Shown: one piece after another, positions 33,086 through 43,512 of the stretch | Layout of the letters: each line of letters opens with the position of its first letter | Numbering within the stretch: position 1 is the first letter of the stretch | Assembly (NCBI RefSeq): GCF_024362695.1 | Contig: NC_065426.1 | Location: 5,858,236 to 5,922,235, forward strand | From: Pectinophora gossypiella | Lineage: Eukaryota; Arthropoda; Insecta; Lepidoptera; Gelechiidae | Reading direction: 5' to 3' | DNA: 64,000 bases | Program-made: the position numbers and the translations under genes | The notes under the pieces: generated by a model | The model's input: only the letters and a program-made list of their open reading frames with translations | What the model was told of the DNA's origin: nothing | Database searches by the model: none

Positions 33086-33313
33086 GGCTCAACCTGGATG
33101 ACAGAGGCAGCGGCGCGGCGGCGATAGGGGCGCGGGGAGCGGCGCGTTCAAATGCTAAGACTTGTATTGCCACCGAGACTGACAACCATCCGTCATTTGA
33201 CTGCCATCGAGAACACTTCAATATACTTAATAGCATTTCAATACAATACAATAGCATTTGAACGCGCCGCTCTCCGCACCGCTGCCGCTGCCGCTGTCAT
33301 CCAGTTTGAGGCC
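33086..33313. mobile_element. GC-rich-armed MITE
   Basis: The arms of about 75 bp are inverted: CTCAACCTGGATGACAG...GGCAGCGGC...GCGCGTTCAAATGCTA at the left, and the complement TAGCATTTGAACGCGCCGC...CTGTCATCCAGTTTGAGG at the right. The arms are strikingly GC-rich in an AT-rich region. Confidence 0.82.
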
Positions 33314-33473
33314 TAATAGTGGACATAGGCGGCTTGTCGCTAAAAAGCGTTCCCTTCCAGACAACCTTCGATAGAGGATATTATATACACATTACGGACA
33401 TTACAGGGACACATTACAGAGTATCGCGCAAATAGGCAGTTTTAGGTATAACATAATTATATGTACAGTCATG

Positions 33474-33613
33474 AGCAATATCATGTACCCACTTTAGAAT
33501 CCTGTCGCACTATCATATTTGACATTTAATGAGACTTACGGTTTAATTTGTCAAAAAAGTTAATGTGACATGGTTTCAAAGTGTATACCTACATATTACT
33601 ACTCGTGACCGTA
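33474..33613. mobile_element. MITE, ACRGTCAYGAGC family
   Basis: The ends TACAGTCATGAGCAATATCA and ACTCGTGACCGTA are inverted, with the family core CATTTAATGAGACTTACGG between them. Confidence 0.85.
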
Positions 33614-33679
33614 CATAAACACACAGTTATTTCCTAATTTGGTACGATTCATTTCATATACGATATGTTTCAGGTACCT

Positions 33680-34150
33680 AGAACATAACACAATATAACA
33701 TAAGCTAATGTCCGACTATACCAATTGGGGTAAAGTACATCCATCGAAAGATGAACTAAGTATCCACACCTCATCGAGTTTTCTGTTAGATCAACGTGTC
33801 ATTTATAAAAAAAAAAATTTGAATTTGTTTTTATTTTAAGATAGAGATGTAATATAAAAGACGATAATAATATAGTGACTAAGATTGAGAAGGGAATATT
33901 AAGTTGGTTTGGACAGGTAGAGCGGATGAAGGATAATACGATTACGAAGTATATAAGCAGTATATAAAGCGAAGGTTGGTAGGGCTAGCAGAGAAAGACC
34001 TATAAGGACGCACATTGACCAAATTGGACGCGTCCTTAGAACAGGTATAGTCTAAACTCTGAACTCTGAAGTGTGTCATGATCGGAGCAAATGGAATTTC
34101 ATAGTCTCTGCTTAGTATGGTGAGAAATACGCGTCAGTTTATGTACGTAT
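33680..34150 (+). repeat. Two LINE 3' ends
   Basis: 33680-33810 matches the tail at 6469-6660. 33880-34150 conceptually reads KIEKGILSWFGQVERMKD with later RERPIRTHIDQIGR, typical of the C-terminal end of lepidopteran LINE ORFs. It then runs into the GGAGCAAATGGAATTTCATA tail that appears reversed at 6805, 7445, 15915 and 58848. Confidence 0.65.
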
Positions 34151-34266
34151 GTAAAATATTTGAAATATTTGTAATAATGGTAAATCTTTTTAATTCTATT
34201 AGCTCAATATTTTCTAGGATAGAATGAACAGCACCGAGCATTGGCCCGTTTTTTTATAGAAGTTAG

Positions 34267-34414
34267 TACGGTCACGAGCATTAATAAATGTATACACTTT
34301 CGTACCATGTCACATTAACTTTTTTGACAAATTGAACTGTAAGTCCCACTAAATATCAAATATGTTAGTGCGACAGAGTCCTAAAGTGGGTACATTATAT
34401 TGCTCATGACTGTA
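34267..34414. mobile_element. MITE, ACRGTCAYGAGC family
   Basis: Full-length copy with ends TACGGTCACGAGCATTAATA and TATTGCTCATGACTGTA, reversed relative to 28914. Confidence 0.85.
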
Positions 34415-35114
34415 CATGCGGAGCAAGACGGATTGATGGATGGATTCCGGCCAAGTAGTGAATGCTATCTGAATCTACAATATCATCAATGATTGGTGGA
34501 AGCTGAGAACTGCTCAAGAGCTGACATTGCGCTGAATTAATTCGCCAATTTGCATAACGCCGAATGATCTAAACCACTGAATTTGACTTTATCAGTTTGT
34601 AAACTTTGAATTCATGTTTGGATCATAGATGTTGGATTACTACAGAGCAACAAGGCCGCCTGTTGTGTTGCATTCCTTTTTCGCATACAAAAAATTACCC
34701 CTAGCATTATCCCGATATTCACAGTAAAATGTTTTTCGTTAGTTTTAGATCTATTTTTATTTAGTAATCAGAAGTTCATAATTTATCTTGAACCTAGTAC
34801 ATCTGTTATATTTTACGACAAAAATCTGAACGTGTTCTGTCTTTTATACGCTCCCAGTCAAGCACAAATCCTATTAAAGAAGAATAATAGAAGAAGAAAT
34901 AAATACTAGCATTATCCCATTTTTCCCAGGATCCGCTTACCATATGATTTGACAGGTCAGGTTTTTTACAGAAGCGGCTGCCTGTCTAACCTTAACCAAC
35001 TCGCGAACGGAAAACCAGCCCAATACAGGTTACGTCACATACCTTCGAAAATGCATTTCTCCTTTTTCGCATGCAGTATATTGAATATCTGATTTTGATA
35101 ATTGGTTAATTCAT
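34415..35114. other. Repeat scraps, no gene
   Basis: 34450-34490 resembles the jockey-type 3' UTR (CCGGCCAAGTAGTGAATG). 34737-34800 matches the repeat at 27726. 34925-35050 is a SINE family 3 end on the minus strand (TTTTTTACAGAAGCGGCTGC, CAATACAGGTTACGTCACAT). Confidence 0.5.
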
Positions 35115-35338
35115 CATCATCATTATCAGCCGTACGACGCCCACTACTGGCCATAGGCCTCCCCAAGTATCTCCACGACGATCGGTCCTGCGCTGCCCGT
35201 ATCCAGCGGTTTCCCGCGACCTTCACCAGATCGTCGGTTCACCTTGTAGCGGGCCTACCCACTGAGCGTCATCCGAAACGTGGTCGCCATTCGAGAACCT
35301 TTCCACCCCAGCGGCCATCGGTTCTCCTCGCAATAATT
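35115..35338 (-). repeat. RTE-like LINE 3' end
   Basis: CATCATCATCATTATCAGCC is the reversed tail. CCATAGGCCTCCCCAAG, ATCCAGCGGTTTCCCGCGAC and AGCGGCCATCGGTTCTCC are widespread lepidopteran LINE-end sequence. The open frame over this block is a repeat artefact. Confidence 0.6.
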
Positions 35339-35488
35339 GGTTAATTAATAAGAAAGAATAGCAATAGGCTCGCCCCCTATTACAAGGAGCTTAAACATAG
35401 CTGGCGAAGAATAGATGTGTATATTACACCTATGTCTTCTCCTTTGGGGATAAAGAACTGATGGTAAATTATTTTATGTATCTTTAAG

Positions 35489-35665
35489 TTACTTAGGGAT
35501 TCTTGTACCAAAAGACTTGTCTTCTTTTTCTTTTAAGTCATAAATACTACCATAATGTGGATACTCAAAGCCCCTGCCGTAATCCCAATGGAGTATGGTG
35601 TAAGGTCTACCACACAGCTCTATTGCAGATTGGCGCTTCTCCAGGACGATAATAGAATCCTTGTA
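35489..35665 (-). pseudogene. Interrupted coding stretch, 3' piece (unknown protein)
   Basis: Continuation of the minus-strand frame from 43235: YKDSIIVLEKRQSAIELCGR, then PYTILHWDYGRGFEYPHYG, SIYDLKEKEDKS..., ending in TAA at 35489-35491. Codon use (many C/G third positions) and aromatic-rich sequence suggest a real exon. The piece is cut off from its 5' part by 7.6 kb of nested transposons, so this allele should be non-functional unless the insert is removed. Function unknown; it could also belong to a host multigene family or an older element. Confidence 0.55.
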
Positions 35666-35673
35666 GAAATTGT

Positions 35674-35905
35674 CCTTTTGACGCACAATGACCAATAATA
35701 CAATGGTTTTTTTCGCAATATGACACATTCGCATATTGACCTATTAGCATTTCTACTAAAACGCAAAATGACGCGTACGTGAAAAGACGTATACGTATAA
35801 TGACTAACGGAAAATTCGAATTTAGACATACACGCAAAACGTCCAAAACGCATAATGACGCTTTAGCAAAACTAACAATACGCATAATGACCAATACCAA
35901 ATCAT
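35674..35905 (+). repeat. 16-bp tandem repeats, left end of the MULE
   Basis: Degenerate units near GCATAATGACCAATAC, at least eight recognisable at exact or near 16-bp length (for example GCACAATGACCAATAA, GCATATTGACCTATTA, GCAAAATGACGCGTAC, GTATAATGACTAACGG). They are the complement of the right-end units and may be transposase sites. The repeats create false ORFs in several frames. Confidence 0.85.
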
Positions 35906-36114
35906 TTATTGTCATTAAACACGAAACAACAAATACGCTGTTAGGTTAGCCAATACATAATAAGAAACAATACAATATAATAAATAATAGTCTATGAATG
36001 GGGCAAAGAAAATAAAATCACACATAATAATGAACGGTTTATTAATGGATATTTTTGAACTACAAAAGTAAACTTAAAAGTGACTCTGGTAATATTCTTA
36101 CATTAAAATAATAA

Positions 36115-36871
36115 TCATGCAATACGTTTCAGCCGCGAAAACACTATCTTCCTAAGATATTGCATGGTGTTAATTTTTTTTGCATGCAGTTCACGCAACA
36201 AAATAGACAGTTTCATATCAAAATCGATATCACATTTTCTTCGATTTACTTTTGGCTCGCGAAATAACGATCTTGAAATTTCATGGTCATAAAATTTTGT
36301 TTCCTTTTTAAGTTTAAAAATAAAACGGTAAAGGCTTGGATGTATGGACATTCTCACGTTCAAACGGTGGTGCCACCCTTCTAAACAGTTGGTAGTGCGG
36401 TGTAGTAATGTGGCAGAGCTAAAAACATCAGGTGAAAATGTTTTAAGCCACTGTCGCTCAAAGTAGTGTATAAACAAATGCATTTCTTCGCATTCAGGCG
36501 ATTCGGTTACAATCAACTCCCAAGCTTCCTTGATACGGTTAGCAGGCAAAAGTGGCATTTGGCTTATTAACCTCAGTATTTTTCGACCTTCACTTATTTT
36601 AGTCAATTTAATTTGTTTAGCTTTTTTCCAAATAGCTCTTGAAAAATGATAGTAACATCCAGATATTTGGCAGTCTGAAAAGACGCGTCTGACAGCATTT
36701 ATAGCTGCTATCTCGTAATCACACTTGAACGACTTAAAATGGACTTTCAACTTCTCATTTAACAATTTAAAGAAACGTGTGTATGTATCCTCACTCTTAT
36801 CAGGTAAGAGACCATAAATTACTGGAACTACATTAGTTGATTTATGTGTGGATCCCAAATCAACGTGAATT
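36115..36871 (-). pseudogene. MULE transposase, C-terminal part (catalytic D and E)
   Basis: About 250 codons from HVDLGSTHK to the stop at 36115-36117. The second catalytic Asp is in FKCDYEIAAINAV (about residue 254 of the rejoined protein), followed by the GCYYHFSRAIWKK Cys/His motif. The Glu is in TTNCLEGWHHRLN (about 367). All three DDE residues and the Mutator C-x-H hallmark are present and the frame is open. The 454-residue enzyme therefore looks broken only by element B. It would excise and insert the MULE in the nucleus. Confidence 0.88.
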
Positions 36872-37220
36872 CGCACCCCCCGTGGAAAAACGCAGTAAGT
36901 GGACTAGCGACATTTTTTTTTTATTGCACCATTCAATTCAGCGTACACGAATACACCTTCTCACAAATTTTCATTAAGATATCAGTAAAAATGAAGAAAT
37001 TATTACAAAAACAATGAAATTGTGCAACATTGATAAAAAAAATTTTCCCACATAATAAGAAAGTAAGTATAAATACGTGATTTTTTTTTATAATTTTCCC
37101 ATATAGTAAAGTCATAATAACACTTACGTCGATTTTACACGAAAGTTTTTTAGGATGGTCGAGTCGTAAGTAAACGTACTAACATGTTTCACGACATTAT
37201 ACGACACGACAGTGGTTGTA

Positions 37221-37324
37221 CGTCTAGTTACTTCGTTATTCCACGAATCTTTTAGCGTTACTATTTGGTGTAACTCCAGCTACTTGCCTATTCTGCGAAT
37301 CTTTTAGCGTAACGGTTTGGTGTA
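37221..37324 (-). repeat. 52-bp tandem duplication in copy B
   Basis: Counterpart of 27255-27358: two units with CGAATCTTTTAGCGT, followed by TGGTGTAA. Confidence 0.7.
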
Positions 37325-37560
37325 AATATAATCACGTAGTTTTTTCCAAGCAAGATTTGATATTACTATTACGTTATTTCATTTAACTTCATTTTTCGAT
37401 GACATATTTTATACTACACTCATCGTAAATATGAATACAACTCTTTTAAAGGCAATAATTTGAATCATTTGTCGTGTTATTCTAATTACTGTACTTACGC
37501 CGCGCCGGCGGCGGCGGGCTGCACACTCAAAGAGAGGTATTAGAAAAATATTAGAGAGGT

Positions 37561-37930
37561 ATTACATCTATCCAACAATTTTTCATCAATCTCGACTTTA
37601 TATTCAACCAAAAATCGACCCTATTATTACTGTTCTGTGATCGTTATTTGTAGGGTCGTATGCTGATTGTGGTTTTACCACGGTAAAACCAAGATCACCC
37701 ATAGACAAAATTATTGCCGACGAAGTTTATAAAAAACGACCTTATTATTATCGCACTGTGATCGTTATTTGTAGAGTGAAAGCTGATTGTCTATTTATGA
37801 TCGTAGTTTTACCACGGTATTCCGTCAGTCAGCATACGACCCTACAAATAACGATCGCATTGAAGTAATAATAAGGTCGATTTTTGTTAGAATAAAAAGT
37901 CATGATTGACGAATGTTGGATAGATGTAAT
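37561..37930. repeat. Complex palindrome in copy B
   Basis: Counterpart of 26649-27018, with outer arms ATTACATCTATCCAACA and GATAGATGTAAT and repeated CGTTATTTGTAG units. GTTTTACCACGGTAAAAC at about 37675 is a near-perfect inner palindrome. Confidence 0.75.
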
Positions 37931-38108
37931 AATTATCTCTCTATTTAATTTGTTCATGGTGGCTACTTGAAGCGTGCATATCTTTGTGTGGAAGTAAAAA
38001 ACCCAAGGATTATACGTATGCTCAACTTGGACAAAATCGAAGATGGTGAGTTATTTACTTATAAATAGACTAGCTAGATTTTAGGTACCTATTACCTTAC
38101 CTACTTAG

Positions 38109-38415
38109 TGGTGCTAATTCCTGTAAATACCATCTAATTTTATTTTAAGTTATATCTGTCATTTTCTTATCCGCCGAAAAGGAAAGGGACGGGTAATCGA
38201 CAAGCATAAAATTTATGGAACACACGTCAATTTTAAGCACAAATCTAAACCAACCGTCTAAAAATTTTACATCCGTCAATAACCCGACACAGTTAAGCAG
38301 ACAGCACGTCAAACGGATTGCATACCAGCGACGTACCTTTTGATTCGCCCGGGATATGAAAATGACGAATATAACTTAAAATAAAATTAGGAGGTGTCTT
38401 CAGGAATCGGGGCCA
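38109..38415. mobile_element. GATTCCTG-type MITE private to copy B
   Basis: The ends TGGTGCTAATTCCTGTAAAT and CAGGAATCGGGGCCA are inverted. Fuller copies lie at 48953-49330 and 57613-57967. Copy A has the empty site near 26474 (CTAAGTAGGTAAGG), so this inserted after A and B separated. The inner part is partly deleted. Confidence 0.85.
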
Positions 38416-39179
38416 GTATATTACTATTTATTAGACTATTAATATTATAAATATTTTGTTTTGTAAGGTTTACACAGAAGCAGATACCTACCTACTTGAC
38501 GTAAGTTGGTTTGGTTAATGCGTGATGATGATTGCACTGCTCTGTACTAATTATTAAAGTAAACTAAGCATGCCTAGGTGCCTATTCGGTGCTTTTAATC
38601 TATAAACTAACCACCTATTTAAATTAGGGTGTGCCGTTTTTATACATTCGCTATCACCTGGCATAGCACCTGGTATATAAATAAAATAAAGATATTTTAA
38701 CAAAAAACTGTTACGTGATCAACTGTAGTATTTCGGCTTGGTTGTGAATTATCTACCTAGGTACATAAGTTAACTTTTGCAAAAACACCCTTGATTATGT
38801 TATTTGTTCGCTTGAGTTTGATATGCATTTTATTATTAACGCATTGGTACTAACCTTCTATTTAATACCTAAATAACGATAAAATATCTAGGTTTGTGTC
38901 TAATTATTAGGGTGATTTGGTAATGGGTCATTTTTATTGCTTAACGTCTATTATGTACCTACCTACAAACAATGTATTTAAACCATTATGTTACAATTAA
39001 CAGATTCCATTAATACTGCAACCCAATCCAGTACAACCCAGTGGAAGAATGACCAGAAATGCAAAAATATTTCAAGAAACTATGGGATATCTTCTCGTCG
39101 TAGTCAACATGAGACACATTCTCTTGAAGGTTCGTATGTACCTATCCGTATCCTACTAAAGTCGAGTAAACTTCTTCTT

Positions 39180-39412
39180 CTCTCGTGTGGGTTGAGACAA
39201 TAATTGACTGACCTCATCAACCCTAGTATCAGGGTTACTACTGAGCCGCCATAGGTCCTTGATATGCCTCATGTAACGACGACATACCTGCATACTTAAT
39301 TAAGCCGCAACCGACTGCCTAACGTGCTCTCCGACGCACAGATCATCTTACTTTTGGGCCATCCGGTAACCAGACTGCAATGTCCTAGTGATCTCGCCGC
39401 TCGGCTACGATA
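39180..39412 (-). repeat. Old SINE family 1 copy inside element B
   Basis: Reverse counterpart of 25478-25713 (CTTCTTCTCTCGTGTGGG, ATCAACCCTAGTATCAGGG). Confidence 0.7.
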
Positions 39413-40350
39413 TGGGTGTCACTTTGACTACTTATGTATGTCGGTAATTAGGAAATAGTACTAATATTAAATATTAAAATGAATATTAGTACCATTTCTG
39501 ATTTACGACTTGGCCGGGAAGCTAAGCAGCTGAAAACGTTCCCTGTTTTGTATGCCGAAATATCCTTTCAGTATTTGTATTCTAGATTGATATAGCTATT
39601 TACCTACTAACCTGGAAGCGGCGCGTGGTAAAGTTTCTCTGAAATAGTCAGTGCCTGTGTATTTGTGGTATAATTATTCTGTCATTTTCCTCTTATCATA
39701 ACAACCACAGATATATTTTTGATTTGCTTAATGTAGTTTTTTCTAGAGTTATCTCTTATGCAAACCAACTGGCTTTTATGGGGTTTTAGCCAAGTTGCAA
39801 CGATTAAGTACGTAAAACGACAGTGACAGTGATTTGAGAGATTGACATGTAACCTTATGTCAATCACATACATTTTTATCACTGACTCTGTCGCTTTTCG
39901 GATACGTTGGAAAATTGGCTCATCTCTAAGCTTACTATAATAGGTATTAATGGTTGTTTTTCTTTTTAGTAATTTATTATCATACTGAATAGTTTTTATA
40001 TTTTGTCATTTGCAGGTTCTACCGAAAAGCAAAGAGGGGGTGATCGGAAAGGAGCAAAATGTTCAAGAAAACTCTTAATGATTAACTGTAATAACTGAAA
40101 ATGAAGGTTTTTCTAATAAAGGCAAGTGCCATACCGTATTAATATTATTTTGTGATTATGCATGTAATAATTAATAAACGTTTTAAAATTAAAAGTTGGA
40201 TTTTAATTACAAATAGAAATAACTCCCTGAAAACTGAAAACCCATGCGGGTCAAACGACTTTTGGCACAGCTAGTAAATAAATATTCATGTTTTTAATAC
40301 AAATTAGAATAAACACTTAATTTAACACTGATTTAATTTATTTCAATATA

Positions 40351-41604
40351 CATGGTGGCCCAAAAATTCACGTTCAAAATGAAAATTTTGATAGAGGGGC
40401 TCATTAGCTACCAGAAACACCCCCATGTATGTTCAGCGATTATTTACGGTTTAGGAGATATGACCCATTTTACACCTTTTTCTTGATTTTCTATCTTACT
40501 TCAGAAATCATCATTTTGTCGCTATCCCTTTCTTAATAATTCTAATTTTTTCTTTTTAATTTCTAATTATTTTGCTTCATAACTATGCCTAAGGATGTGT
40601 ATGTGTAGGTGAAAAAATAAAAACAGTCGAATGAAAGATAAAAAAGTCATTGGAAGTTGGAAGTCAAAGTGAGAATTCGTCTAAAATTATTACAGTTGTT
40701 AAAACTTCGCCGAAGAATAATAAACACATGAGATTTTCATGAACCCTGAAAGTGTTTTTAAAAACTGCTCCATTTAATAGGCTTTTAGACACATCAAAAA
40801 AAGTACCCTTAATAGGGGCATAAAACTAGTAATTAGCCCTCAAAGATTGCAAGACAGACAGATTTTATTTTAGTATCTCATAGTATGAATCAGCAACAGT
40901 GTTTGGGGATAACTTTTTCCTTCATTACAATATGAATACCAAAAGTGACTGCAAGTTTTGTCTTCAGACTGTTGCTATGTCTACCCTGTTAGCGATTATG
41001 AGCGTGATTCTTTTTATTGAAAATGTGTCTTTGAGCACCTTTAACAACGTTAGAAAGAAGCAGCTACCTACATTGTATGAGAATGTAATTTTTTCCTTCA
41101 AATCTGTCTATCTTGCAATCTTTGAGGTCTAATTACTTAGTTTATTGCTTCTATTAAGGGTACTTTTTTTGGATGTGTCTAAAAGCCTATTAAATGGAGC
41201 AGTTTTTTAGAGATACCTACTTTCAGCGTCCATGCCAATCTCATGTGTTAATTATTCTTCGGCGAAGTTTTAACAACTGTGACAATTTTGGTCCACTTCT
41301 CACTTTGACTTCCAATAACTTTTTTTTGTCTTTGATTTGACTGTTTTTATTTTTTTACCTAACGGTATATATCTTTAGAAATAGTTATGAAGTAAAATAA
41401 AATAATTATTAAGTAAGGGATAGTGACAAAATGATGATTACTGCAGTAAGCTAGAAAATCTAGAAAAAGGTACAAAATAGGTCATATCTCCTAAACTATA
41501 AATAATAATAAATTATGGCTGAACATACATGGGGGTGTTTCTAGTAGCCAATGAGCCACTCTATCTAATTTTTCATTTTGAACTTGAAGTTCTGGGCCAC
41601 CCTG
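40351..41604. mobile_element. Long palindromic mariner-type MITE, uninterrupted copy
   Basis: The ends CATGGTGGCCCAAAAATTCA and AAGTTCTGGGCCACCCTG are flanked by TA (40349-40350, 41605-41606). Arms of about 500 bp face each other around a ~210-bp centre (40880-41090). The centre has a short ORF (40899-41132) without recognisable domain. It shows the empty site for the TTAA element of copy A. Confidence 0.85.
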
Positions 41605-42175
41605 TATAATGTATGAGCATACATACTTCTACATTCTAGACTAACTCCTGCAACAAACAAGTATTTAAAGATACATACAATTATTTTGAGATATTTCCTT
41701 ATTAAAAAAGCAATTTCTATAGTTACACTATCTAAGATCATTTACTTTCACGTGGAACAAATAGGTTTCTCAACTTACGCAAAATATTTTGTTAAAATTT
41801 TTCGTGTAAGAACGAAGTAACTAATACTTACAACATCCGAGTAAGGCGAAATCGGAAGGTGAACAACGTTGTAGGTAAAGTTACAACTGTCAATGTTGTT
41901 TGCACTACGTAATAATAAAGCAGTGTCTGTACTTACAACGGAACGTTTGATTATAGTTTCGTGGAATATCTACGCAATCGTGTTTTTTTAATTTTTTTTC
42001 AAATATACACTATTAATTAAAAATTAATAAATGTGGGTCAATCCGGGCTACATTTTGCTATTATTTTCTCTTTGAAGGTTATTTCCAGGACTTATAACTA
42101 ATTAGTAGGACAGTTTTTTTTAGCTCCTGAAAAGTTGATAAAATCAACTTACTGCGTTTTTCCACGAAGGGTGCG

Positions 42176-42787
42176 AATTGTGTATAGCTGATAAAATGGA
42201 GATGGAACACATTTAAACGTGCCGTCGCCAAAATAATCAAATTTCGAATTTTGAATAAAATTTTTAGCAATATTGGAACAAAATATTAGGATTTTCCTTG
42301 AATCACCATCCTCACAAACCAATAGGTTTTTTCCTAGTACCTCAGGGACCGTGACATGTTCGAATTTTATGAACTTTAAGCTATTGCAATCAAGATATTT
42401 TTTTCCGGCTCTATATAAAGAATCTTGTATTTCTTTTACTGAAGGAATGTAATGTATATATTCAAGTGCATCTTCAGCCTCTTTTATAGGCTCAAATGTG
42501 TTTTCGACAATAGTCTGCACAGTTGATGATAAGTCTTCACACACTTTCCTTTTACAATCCGCACGAAGTTGAAATATTTTATTGAATTTAGGGTCAGACT
42601 GGCACAAGTGATCACTCGATCTCACTATATTATTCATATTGTCTAATGTTACTGTAGCAGAACATATCTGGCGTTTTACACATCTCCAGATAGTCGTATC
42701 ATTGAAATTTTTTCTCGTGTTCTTGTTGTAGCGATAGCCATTATGCAATAGAGATGGGAATCCTTTTTGGTTATTCACGAATTTCAT
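42176..42787 (-). pseudogene. MULE transposase, N-terminal part (FLYWCH + start of DDE domain)
   Basis: 204 codons from ATG (42785-42787). An N-terminal FLYWCH-type zinc finger (about 1-62: GFPSLLHNGYRY, TIWRCVKRQICSATV, SSDHLC) should bind DNA; the last ligand looks like Cys where His is usual. A helical linker follows, then the first catalytic Asp in YFGDGTFKCVP (D188) and FYQLYTI, where element B cuts the gene. The open frame beyond this into B is an artefact. Removing B with one AATT gives QLYTI-HVDLGSTHK in frame. Confidence 0.88.
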
Positions 42788-43029
42788 ATTGAATTAGTAT
42801 AGTAAACGTCGTTATTCTCTTCAATACAATAATAATTAATAGGGAAAATAATAATGACAAATGCTATTTTATTTCCTTTTATGCGTCATGTAATGAAATG
42901 ATACTTATGTCATCATAATACTTTTTTTTCTAGCAATACCTATGGCTATTGGCCAGTACCTAAATTGTATCAAAACCTTGTTGATTGAAAACTTTTTTTA
43001 CAGACAAGCTTAAAAAATGTAAACTTGTT

Positions 43030-43234
43030 GCGCGTTAGTCAAAATGCTAATAGGTCAATATGCGAGTGTGTCGAATTGCGAGTTGGTCATTATGCGAGTT
43101 TAATTGGTATTGGTCATTATGCATATTGGTCGTTTTGTTTAGGCGTCATTATACGTGTTGGTCGTTATGCTTGTGTGTCAATATTCGTATTACCTGTTGG
43201 TCATTGTGCGTATTGGTCATTGTGCGTCAAAAGG
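43030..43234 (+). repeat. 16-bp tandem repeats, right end of the MULE
   Basis: About eleven degenerate units near GTATTGGTCATTATGC (for example GAGTTGGTCATTATGC, ATATTGGTCGTTTTGT, GTGTTGGTCGTTATGC, GTATTGGTCATTGTGC). They are inverted relative to the left array. Confidence 0.85.
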
Positions 43235-43307
43235 GAAATTGTGAATATCCCGGGTCAAATTGTACTGGACAACATGCGGCTCAAGTTGGTAGTTAAGCAA
43301 ATACCAG
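43235..43307 (-). pseudogene. Interrupted coding stretch, 5' piece (unknown protein)
   Basis: On the minus strand an AACAG acceptor-like site precedes WYLLNYQLEPHVVQYNL, then TRDIHNF. The reading stops at the MULE insertion; the 8-bp duplication GAAATTGT (43235-43242) is the break point. Joined to 35665 with one duplication copy it reads ...HNFYKDSIIVLEK in frame. The same frame is open further upstream to about 43475, so the true exon start is uncertain. I do not recognise the protein family. Confidence 0.55.
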
Positions 43308-43512
43308 CTGTTAACTTTTATGGAACTATTACATATATTCAGTCTAATAAAGTTATGTGTGCATTTCCGACTCGGATCTGGCACTAACCCCTTTTGGGAA
43401 AGTAAAAATTCGTGCACCGTTTGACTTTGAAAATAACAGTCCATTTGGAAATTGGTAAAATACTCGCTTGAAACTCAGGGTTCTTGCGTCGAGTAGTTTC
43501 ATTGGGATTTTA

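Larger units (their letters stand above)
36872..42175. mobile_element. Unclassified TIR transposon, copy B
   Basis: 5304 bp, opposite orientation to copy A: CGCACCCCCCGTGGAAAAAC at the left and the complement of CGCACCCTTCGTGGAAAAAC at the right. The 4-bp duplication AATT (36868-36871, 42176-42179) is confirmed because its removal restores the MULE transposase frame. It holds the long palindromic MITE (40351-41604), the complex palindrome (37561-37930), a SINE shared with A (39180-39412) and a private MITE (38109-38415). Only short ORFs are present, none with a recognisable domain. Confidence 0.92.
35674..43234 (-). mobile_element. MULE (Mutator-like) DNA transposon with nested insert
   Basis: The ends are inverted: CCTTTTGACGCACAATGACC at the left and its complement at the right, followed by AATA, flanked by a perfect 8-bp duplication GAAATTGT (35666-35673, 43235-43242), normal for Mutator-like elements. 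Both ends carry 16-bp tandem repeats. It encodes one FLYWCH/MULE transposase on the minus strand, split by element B (36872-42175). Without B the element would be about 2.25 kb. It is inserted in a minus-strand coding stretch, and its removal restores that frame. Confidence 0.9.

Noticed and set aside
35489..35915. Three overlapping minus-strand ORFs with Arg/Ile/Val-rich repeats
   Set aside because: Upstream of 35674 they translate the 16-bp tandem repeats in several frames; only the 35489-35665 part is kept as an interrupted coding stretch.
40899..41132. 77-codon ORF in the centre of the palindromic MITE
   Set aside because: The copy in A is shorter (23803-23988) and no domain or conservation pattern of coding sequence is visible.
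43025..43387. Plus-strand ORFs over the right MULE end
   Set aside because: Artefacts of the 16-bp tandem array, with length set by the lack of stops in the repeat unit.
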